Origin: Methanobacteriaceae archaeon | GTDB lineage: Archaea; Methanobacteriota; Methanobacteria; Methanobacteriales; Methanobacteriaceae | Assembly (NCBI GenBank): GCA_030016715.1 | Contig: JASEJD010000003.1 | Coordinates: 124,001-188,000 of the forward strand | Length of the DNA stretch: 64,000 nt | Direction of reading: 5' to 3' | Part shown: positions 57,984 to 64,000 of the stretch, piece by piece | Layout of the letters: each line of letters begins with the position of its first letter | How positions within the stretch are numbered: position 1 is the stretch's first letter | Notes under the pieces: generated by a model | What the model saw: the letters and a program-made list of their open reading frames with translations, nothing else | What the model was told of the DNA's origin: nothing | Database searches by the model: none | Position numbers and translations under genes: made by a program

Positions 57984-58916
57984 TCATTTTTGTGCTTTAA
58001 CATCATTTTTTATTATCTCCACCAATTTTTCCAGTTCATCTAAAGAATCAATTCGGTTAAGGTACTTTATCGGCACCTTCTGGACAATTTTAGCATAATC
58101 TTGGAAGTGGCTTTTTTCATCCTCAGCCTGGAAAATATTAGCACAGTACGAATTTCTAATTAATTCAATCAAGGCTTCTGAATAGTTTAACTGACTTAAA
58201 CCAAGATTATCTGCCTTTTCTAGGATATAGATATGTTTGAGGGGTAGGGTAGTGGTGGATTGTCTTTTTAGCTGGCATGACCTTTTAGGTGATTCTGGGT
58301 GTATAACACTGATTTTTTTTATATATTCAGAATATCTAGGATATACCTCGGGCCACAGTTTTATACGGGCAATACCCGGATGTAGCAGGGGATTATCTTC
58401 CTGATCCAATTCTATGCTTAATATATCATCAGCAATCAAGGGATATCCTTGGCCCACCAGGGCCATGGTGGTGGTGCTTTTACCCATTCCATTATGGCCC
58501 ATAATGGCCACTGCTTCCCCATTCACATCCACGGCACTGGCATGTAACACCAGACGGCCCTGCAGATGCAGTACTATACCCAAAGCCGGTCCAAGAATTA
58601 AGGATCTAAGAAAGTTTTCATCAATTTCAGCATGGACATTAACTATAATCTCATTTTTGTTACGTATTTCACAAACCTTTATATTATTCCAGATCAAATA
58701 GATAGACTCCTTGGTAAGCATGTACTGGCTGGCAACACGAAATATTCCCTTTGAAATAATTTCTTTAACTGAAAAATCTACTATTCCCAGGGTAATCCTA
58801 ATTCTGGGTAAGTTTAACCCCTTTGTAGTTGAGGAATTATTTTCAGTTAATTCTGGAAATCTTATTTCGGATTGGATTTCCAGGTGGTGGGTTTGATAGT
58901 TATACATTAAAATCAT
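57984..58916 (-). CDS. HPr-kinase-like protein (lasso tailoring-kinase candidate)
   Basis: 310 residues. LHASAV at residue 124, Walker A GHNGMGKST (140-148), ADDIL (162-166) and HPGIARIKLW near 178 are the conserved points of the HprK/P-type kinase fold. The N-terminal 110 residues do not look like bacterial HprK, and archaea have no PTS HPr here, so the target is something else. In Firmicutes lasso-peptide clusters (paeninodin type) an HprK-like protein phosphorylates the precursor C-terminal Ser; the precursor at 62835 also ends in Ser. The link is inference. It is on the same strand as the exporter. Confidence 0.75.
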   Translation of the reverse strand: MILMYNYQTHHLEIQSEIRFPELTENNSSTTKGLNLPRIRITLGIVDFSVKEIISKGIFRVASQYMLTKESIYLIWNNIKVCEIRNKNEIIVNVHAEIDENFLRSLILGPALGIVLHLQGRLVLHASAVDVNGEAVAIMGHNGMGKSTTTMALVGQGYPLIADDILSIELDQEDNPLLHPGIARIKLWPEVYPRYSEYIKKISVIHPESPKRSCQLKRQSTTTLPLKHIYILEKADNLGLSQLNYSEALIELIRNSYCANIFQAEDEKSHFQDYAKIVQKVPIKYLNRIDSLDELEKLVEIIKNDVKAQK

Positions 58917-59266
58917 TCAATTTATATCAGATCAAATTTATTAAGCTCTTCTCATTCTTATACTATTAAAAATGTAATATTTGTACTTTTAAATGGCATA
59001 TATTAATTTTTTATCCTAATTCTCTATTTTTTTATTCTTTTATTACTATTGATTTTAGGGTTTAATAAGTTGATTTGGTTATTCAAATGCATTTTAAAAC
59101 CATGTTTCACATGGAAATATTAGAAACATTTATAAGTAATTTTCACAAGAATATATTTTATTAAATTTAAAGGTGTGAAATCAGTCACAATATATGGGCT
59201 GTATAACACATATTTTCACAGAAATATAATAAATGTTATAGGAGTGTTTAGGTAAGGGTGTTTAAA
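58917..59266. other. divergent intergenic region before the adhesin
   Basis: About 350 AT-rich bases between the kinase gene (-) and the adhesin gene (+). GTGTGAAATCAGTCACA near 59173-59189 is an imperfect inverted repeat that could be an operator. AAGGGTG ends 8 bases before ATG 59267. Confidence 0.45.
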
Positions 59267-62200
59267 ATGAATAAAAAAATGTTTATAATTTTCTTAAGCT
59301 TGATAATGGCAATTGTATTAAGTGGAGCAGTATCAGCAGCCACTACAAATAATGATACATGTGCAGATCCCATAATAAACGGGACAGTAACCATAAATGA
59401 ATATGGAAATACTAGGCCACTGCCCAATGCCACAGTAACTGTTAACTCAACAGGAACCACTAGTCGAGTGCTGGCCACCACCACCACTGATGAGAATGGA
59501 TACTACTCTGTCAACTTTTACAGTACCAGTACCAGTTTTCTAGTAACTGCCAGTTACATGGGATGTAACTCTGTAACCCAAACAGTGAATGTTAGTCCCA
59601 GCTCCAACCCCCAGGATCCAAACTATTACGGAACCTCAAACTTCCAGTTAACTCCTAAAACAGCCACCCTGATCAGTACTGGAAACGGAACCAATGTTTA
59701 TGTAGCCAAAAGCGGAACTTACACAAATTTTGCCGGAGTTATAAATGTCCGTATTGATGGAACAAGCTACAAGTCATACTGTATAGATCTTTTCACACCC
59801 ATATCTATCAATGATGTTTTACTGGTAAACGGGCCACTACCCGGAACAGCGGGAAATTTACCCCGCGAAGTAGACTGGACCAAAGTTAACTACATAATTC
59901 ATAATTACACTCCTTCTAACAATACAGAAGCAGCAGCTATTCAATGTGCTATATGGTACTTTACCTCTGCTCATTACGGGGCCTGGCCTGGAACTGATCC
60001 AGCACATCCAGGATATTACCAGTTCATGACCCACCCCGACGATGCAAAAACTTCAGGAGGAGGAACTACTATACGTAACCGTGCATTTGAAATAATAACT
60101 GCAGCTAATGCCATGAATTATCCATCCTCAGTAGTACTGGAACCAGAAATAACCAGAGTAGCCAATGGAAGTTCAGTAACCTTAACTGCTACAGTAAGAG
60201 ATCAAAATGGAAATCCACTATCAAATACTACAGTAAGATTTACCACTAACAGAGGAACATTATCTGTAACAACCGGAACCACCAATGCACAGGGACAAAT
60301 ATCAACAGTATTATCCGGAGTAAACAGTAACCGAACCGCAACTGTAACTGCATGGGTTGAAGGAAAATACGGAGCACTCCTATATGATGATAAAAACAAT
60401 CCAAAACAAAATTTAGTATGCATGAACCTGTTACCCTACAACTTAGCTGACACCTCACAGATCAATTTTGATGAAACAGCCAATGTCGAGCTTACCCAGA
60501 CAGTAAACAATTCAGTGGTAAATGTAGGTGACCAGGTAAACTTTACTATCACTGCCCATAATAACGGGCCATCCACGGCCACCGGTATAATGATACAGGA
60601 TATCATACCTGAAGGTTTAGATAATGTCACGGTCATACCTTCACTCGGAACATTCTTCAACAATATGTGGGTTATACCCTCACTAGCTAACGGGGCAACT
60701 GCAACCCTTAATATAATAGGAACCGTCACTGCCAGCATGGCAGGGATAACTGTAACCAACACAGCCACCCGTACCGGTCAGGACCAGTACAACTCCCGAC
60801 CCGGATCTGCCAGTGCCAGTGTATACACAAAAATGGCCATGATTGATATTGACCAAACCGTAAACACCCCGGTAAATGTAGGGGATATAGTTACCTATAT
60901 AGTATCTGTAACCAATAGTGGACCAGACACTGCAACTAATATTGTTATAGAGGATCATCCTCCAACTAATCTAGCTAATTTAACTGTCACACCATCAGTG
61001 GGAACCTTTATAAATGGTATATGGACCATACCCTCACTGGCGAATGGGGCCACTGCCACCTTAACTATAACAGGAAATGCCACAACTGAAATGGCGGGAA
61101 AGACTACGACAAATACTGCAACAATAATAAATCAGACTGAATATGATCCTCACACCATTGGGGAATCTACTAGTAGCAGTACTTATACTCCTAGTGTTGA
61201 TATTCGTATTTTACATTACCCTTGGTATTATAATACTGCAACTGGACAGTATCAAGACAGTTATATGTGTAGTAATACACCTGTTTTTGTCATGGATGTT
61301 AGAAATTCTAGTTCCTATGATGATGCTACTGGTGTAATTGTTGAATATGTTATTGGAACTGGTTTTGAATATATTGGATGCAATACTCAAGGTGTGGGAA
61401 CTGCCAGTTATGATCCAAATACAAGAACTATTACTTGGAATATTGGTTTCATGCCTAAAGGAGGCATGGCATTTATGAAGATATTTACTAAAGTCATCGA
61501 AACTGGTAATAAAACACCTAATTTGACAAATATTGCTAAACTAAAACATGTAGATCAGTTAGACATTAATAGTTCAAACAATCAAGTTAACTATGCTATT
61601 AGTTCACCCAAGGCATCAGATATTCAAGTAGAACAGTCTCTTGTTACTTTCACAGAAAATAATAAACAATATGTTACATATACTATTAATGTTACTAATA
61701 ATGGTCCTGACAATGCTACTGGTGTTCAAATAACAGATAAACTACCATCTGGTGTGCAATGGATTTCAGATGATTCGCAAGGAAATTACAACCATAATAC
61801 ATCTGGTGAAGGGGCAGGTATATGGAATATAGGCAACATGGTAAATGGTGAAACTAGAACTTTAAACATAACTTGTGAAATTATTGGAACTGGAACAATC
61901 AAAAACACCTCTACAAGAACTGCAATAAATGAAGATGACTGGAACTACAACAACAACTCAATGACAACTATTATGATAATATCCGGTACTTATACTCCTA
62001 GTGTTGATATTCGTATTTTACATTACCCTTGGTATTATAATACTGCAACTGGACAGTATCAAGACAGTTATATGTGTAGTAATACACCTGTTTTTGTCAT
62101 GGATGTTAGAAATTCTAGTTCCTATGATGATGCTACTGGTGTAATTGTTGAATATGTTATTGGAACTGGTTTTGAATATATTGGATGCAATACTCAAGGT

Positions 62201-62809
62201 GTGGGAACTGCCAGTTATGATCCAAATACAAGAACTATTACTTGGAATATTGGTTTCATGCCTAAAGGAGGCATGGCATTTATGAAGATATTTACTAAAG
62301 TCATCGAAACTGGTAATAAAACACCTAATTTGACAAATATTGCTAAACTAAAACATGTAGATCAGTTAGACATTAATAGTTCAAACAATCAAGTTAACTA
62401 TGCTATTAGTTCACCCAAGGCATCAGATATTCAAGTAGAACAGTCTCTTGTTACTTTCACAGAAAATAATAAACAATATGTTACATATACTATTAATGTT
62501 ACTAATAATGGTCCTGACAATGCTACTGGTGTTCAAATAACAGATAAACTACCATCTGGTGTGCAATGGATTTCAGATGATTCGCAAGGAAATTACAACC
62601 ATAATACATCTGGTGAAGGGGCAGGTATATGGAATATAGGCAACATGGTAAATGGTGAAACTAGAACTTTAAACATAACTTGTGAAATTATTGGAACTGG
62701 AACAATCAAAAACACCTCTACAAGAACTGCAATAAATGAAGATGACTGGAACTACAACAACAACTCAATGCAAAAATTTATAACAATTGCTGAAAGACCT
62801 TTAGAATAA
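59267..62809 (+). CDS. giant thioester-domain/DUF11 adhesin with duplicated C-terminal module
   Basis: 1180 residues. Residues 1-24 are a signal peptide (NKKMFIIFLSL...AVSAA). A carboxypeptidase-regulatory-like repeat follows (about 35-110). Residues about 135-260 form a thioester domain: Cys 172 (SYCIDL) and Gln 226 (IQCAIW) are the pair that would make an internal thioester bond able to react covalently with host or neighbour amines. Next come an invasin-like Big domain (LTATVRDQNGNPLSNTTV), two DUF11 repeats, and two identical copies of a 269-codon module, each about one and a half DUF11 domains. The end (FITIAERPLE) has no membrane anchor or sorting motif. The module DNA uses AT-rich codons unlike the preceding part. 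The start is ATG 59267 rather than GTG 59258. Confidence 0.9.
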   Translation: MNKKMFIIFLSLIMAIVLSGAVSAATTNNDTCADPIINGTVTINEYGNTRPLPNATVTVNSTGTTSRVLATTTTDENGYYSVNFYSTSTSFLVTASYMGCNSVTQTVNVSPSSNPQDPNYYGTSNFQLTPKTATLISTGNGTNVYVAKSGTYTNFAGVINVRIDGTSYKSYCIDLFTPISINDVLLVNGPLPGTAGNLPREVDWTKVNYIIHNYTPSNNTEAAAIQCAIWYFTSAHYGAWPGTDPAHPGYYQFMTHPDDAKTSGGGTTIRNRAFEIITAANAMNYPSSVVLEPEITRVANGSSVTLTATVRDQNGNPLSNTTVRFTTNRGTLSVTTGTTNAQGQISTVLSGVNSNRTATVTAWVEGKYGALLYDDKNNPKQNLVCMNLLPYNLADTSQINFDETANVELTQTVNNSVVNVGDQVNFTITAHNNGPSTATGIMIQDIIPEGLDNVTVIPSLGTFFNNMWVIPSLANGATATLNIIGTVTASMAGITVTNTATRTGQDQYNSRPGSASASVYTKMAMIDIDQTVNTPVNVGDIVTYIVSVTNSGPDTATNIVIEDHPPTNLANLTVTPSVGTFINGIWTIPSLANGATATLTITGNATTEMAGKTTTNTATIINQTEYDPHTIGESTSSSTYTPSVDIRILHYPWYYNTATGQYQDSYMCSNTPVFVMDVRNSSSYDDATGVIVEYVIGTGFEYIGCNTQGVGTASYDPNTRTITWNIGFMPKGGMAFMKIFTKVIETGNKTPNLTNIAKLKHVDQLDINSSNNQVNYAISSPKASDIQVEQSLVTFTENNKQYVTYTINVTNNGPDNATGVQITDKLPSGVQWISDDSQGNYNHNTSGEGAGIWNIGNMVNGETRTLNITCEIIGTGTIKNTSTRTAINEDDWNYNNNSMTTIMIISGTYTPSVDIRILHYPWYYNTATGQYQDSYMCSNTPVFVMDVRNSSSYDDATGVIVEYVIGTGFEYIGCNTQGVGTASYDPNTRTITWNIGFMPKGGMAFMKIFTKVIETGNKTPNLTNIAKLKHVDQLDINSSNNQVNYAISSPKASDIQVEQSLVTFTENNKQYVTYTINVTNNGPDNATGVQITDKLPSGVQWISDDSQGNYNHNTSGEGAGIWNIGNMVNGETRTLNITCEIIGTGTIKNTSTRTAINEDDWNYNNNSMQKFITIAERPLE
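61179..61963 (+). repeat. adhesin module, first copy
   Basis: 785 bases identical, by eye, with 61986-62770; period 807 bases (269 codons). The copies are joined by 22 bases. Perfect identity implies a very recent duplication or gene conversion. Confidence 0.85.
61986..62770 (+). repeat. adhesin module, second copy
   Basis: Second copy of the 785-base direct repeat within the adhesin gene. It differs from the first only in what follows (a short unique C-terminus instead of a linker). Confidence 0.85.
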
Positions 62810-62834
62810 GTAAATATTCAATAGGTGAGAATTG

Positions 62835-62951
62835 ATGAAATCAAAAAAATATTTATATAAAAAACCAAAACTAGTCATTCATGGTAATTTAAAAGATTTA
62901 ACTAGAAAAATTTCAGGACCTGGTGATGGTCCTAGCTTAATGCCATCATAA
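62835..62951 (+). CDS. lasso-peptide-type precursor peptide
   Basis: 38 residues from ATG 62835, with GGTGA at 62824-62828 at ideal spacing. The product fits the lasso RiPP leader consensus YxxPxLxxxGxxxxLT at every fixed position: Tyr 8, Pro 11, Leu 13, Gly 17, Leu 22, Thr 23. In this class cleavage is two residues after the conserved Thr would give a core KISGPGDGPSLMPS (residues 25-38) with Asp 31 as seventh residue, the smallest ring size known for lasso peptides. Alternative start points shift the ring to 8. The C-terminus is Ser, as in precursors modified by HprK-like kinases. It lies 25 bases after the adhesin stop on the same strand and 21 bases from the convergent end of the cyclase-like gene. 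A chance match to six fixed positions is unlikely, but activity is unproven. Confidence 0.8.
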   Translation: MKSKKYLYKKPKLVIHGNLKDLTRKISGPGDGPSLMPS

Positions 62952-62972
62952 CAATTTTTTAAATATTCTTTA

Positions 62973-64000
62973 TTAATAATTGATTTTGTAAAGCTTCTTC
63001 CAAATATTGATTAATACCGAAATCCATATTGCAAAGAAATTTTCAGAGTCATATCCAGAAGTAAACTTATAATAAATTTCTTTTAAAACTTCTAAATCAA
63101 AATACTGATTAATAAAATTATTTTCATTTTTAAAAATATCTTCAATTATTTCTTTTTCAATTAAAAGATTTCTTTCATATACAGGGGAGAAATTTGTTTT
63201 TTTCCGGCGCCATTGAATTTCAGGAGGTAATATATTAGTCATACTTTTACGTAATAGTAATCTATTCCAACCGTCATGAAATTTGATGTCTTCTGGTACG
63301 GAATAACAATATTCAACTATTCTCTTATCATAATAAGGATATCTGGGTTCAATCAAAAAATTTGAAGATAATTTATCTAACATTTCAAGCACATATTGAT
63401 CTGCAATTATTGAAAGATAATGATTTTTTCTAGAGGTACGAGCATTTTCAAAAGGTTTCCACTTTAAATCATTCAAGAATCTCTTTCCACCTAATTTTAC
63501 AGAAAATTTAGAATTTAAAATGAATAAACCATTCTGACTAAAAATATTGGGTTTCTTGTAAAGTCTAATTATATTTTTGATAACTTGTGGCACAAATTGA
63601 AGAAATAAATTACTGATTATTAAATTAATAAAACTTTTTTCAAATATTTTTGAATGTTTGTATACTTCTAGAAGAAATTTTTTCCATTGGAATGAACGAG
63701 CTAGATATTTAAAGTAATATGTTCCGTGGGAGATAATTTCATCACCACCATTACCTCCTAATAGAACTCTAATATTTTTATTATTCATTATTTTATATAA
63801 ATTCCATATAATTGATAGATTTGGAGTATAAAAGGGTTGTTCTTGATTTTTTAATATATCATTAATTTCGTTTAAGGGACTTATTCGGTCTCCTATTAAA
63901 AAATTAGAGGTTATACAAGTTTTTTCTATTATTTTATTTATATAATAACGTTCATCAACTTCAGGGAATTCATCGAATACATATGAAAAAGTTTCAATAT
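62973..64000 (-). CDS. asparagine-synthetase-like protein, lasso cyclase candidate, 5' end outside window
   Basis: The frame is open from 62973 to the window edge (about 342 residues), so the N-terminal glutaminase and SGGLDS parts lie to the right. The visible part has SYVFDEFPEVDERYYI, LGGNGGDEIISHGTYYF (the GxGGDExxSHG wording of the synthetase domain, typical of lasso macrolactam synthetases as I recall it), EPRYPYYDKRIVEYCYSVPEDIKFHDGWNRLLLRKSM (key points EPRYPYYD and RLLLRKSM) and PPEIQWRRKKTNFSP. Such proteins adenylate an Asp or Glu side chain and close the lasso ring. It is convergent with the precursor gene, which lies 21 bases away. A plain AsnB cannot be excluded without the N-terminal half. 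Confidence 0.8.
   Translation of the reverse strand, partial: IETFSYVFDEFPEVDERYYINKIIEKTCITSNFLIGDRISPLNEINDILKNQEQPFYTPNLSIIWNLYKIMNNKNIRVLLGGNGGDEIISHGTYYFKYLARSFQWKKFLLEVYKHSKIFEKSFINLIISNLFLQFVPQVIKNIIRLYKKPNIFSQNGLFILNSKFSVKLGGKRFLNDLKWKPFENARTSRKNHYLSIIADQYVLEMLDKLSSNFLIEPRYPYYDKRIVEYCYSVPEDIKFHDGWNRLLLRKSMTNILPPEIQWRRKKTNFSPVYERNLLIEKEIIEDIFKNENNFINQYFDLEVLKEIYYKFTSGYDSENFFAIWISVLINIWKKLYKINY

Overview
The window looks like a pseudomurein methanogen of the order Methanobacteriales, most likely Methanobacterium or a close relative. The evidence is AT-rich DNA, GGTGA/GGAGG ribosome-binding sites, poly-T terminators, and very large secreted proteins built from DUF3344, CARDB, PKD, DUF11 and thioester domains. 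Other genes that fit are the YdjM-like, PsbP-like and zinc-ribbon membrane proteins. I saw no rRNA, tRNA or CRISPR array. Gene order was read from the sequence; family names come from remembered motifs, not from database searches.

Layout. 1-4230: 3' part of a giant DUF3344/CARDB/PKD surface protein. 4484-8057: a PEP-synthase/rifampicin-phosphotransferase-like enzyme and a lipocalin-like partner. 8396-10068: a badly decayed ABC drug exporter. 10117-19327: a SpoIIE-type phosphatase (-), a GT20 synthase with a GHMP kinase, a BASS transporter, a frameshifted RsbW-like kinase/GNAT fusion and an M20 amidohydrolase, with two gene relics between them. 19345-20321: the tail of a lost surface protein and a membrane-anchored exported protein. 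20351-33400: a very AT-rich surface-glycan island with glycosyltransferases, an Alg14/Alg13 (PssD/PssE) pair, an acetyltransferase with a frameshift, nucleotidyltransferases, a dTMP-kinase-like protein, a multi-spanning membrane protein and a flippase.

34245-49200 is accessory and decaying. It has a broken IS5-type element, a putative EVE/PD-(D/E)XK nuclease, a TetR regulator, zinc-ribbon proteins, a bacterial-looking methyltransferase and a DUF4143 ATPase. It also has an HTH-nucleotidyltransferase with a broken partner, a TnpB element that landed at the end of a broken methyltransferase gene, RNase III and several acetyltransferase fragments. 49860-53635: a nucleotide-sugar operon on the minus strand (epimerase, sugar-nucleotidyltransferase, second epimerase) and a glycosyltransferase.

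55459-64000 holds the most interesting part. It has an ABC exporter (permease plus ATPase), an HPr-kinase-like protein, a 1180-residue thioester adhesin, a 38-codon ORF whose product matches the lasso-peptide leader consensus YxxPxLxxxGxxxxLT exactly, and the 3' part of an asparagine-synthetase-like cyclase cut by the window edge. Together these look like an archaeal lasso-peptide gene cluster of the type that also carries an HPr-kinase-like tailoring enzyme. The leader-binding and protease genes are not in view and would be expected beyond the right edge.

How the genes work together. The glycan island and the nucleotide-sugar operon would build and export surface polysaccharide. The adhesins decorate the pseudomurein wall. 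The phosphatase and the RsbW-like kinase are the two enzymatic halves of a partner-switching regulatory module. The right end would make, modify and export a ribosomal peptide. Three genes seem to lack any ATG/GTG/TTG where the protein should begin, and two of these have a good Shine-Dalgarno ahead of an ATT codon.
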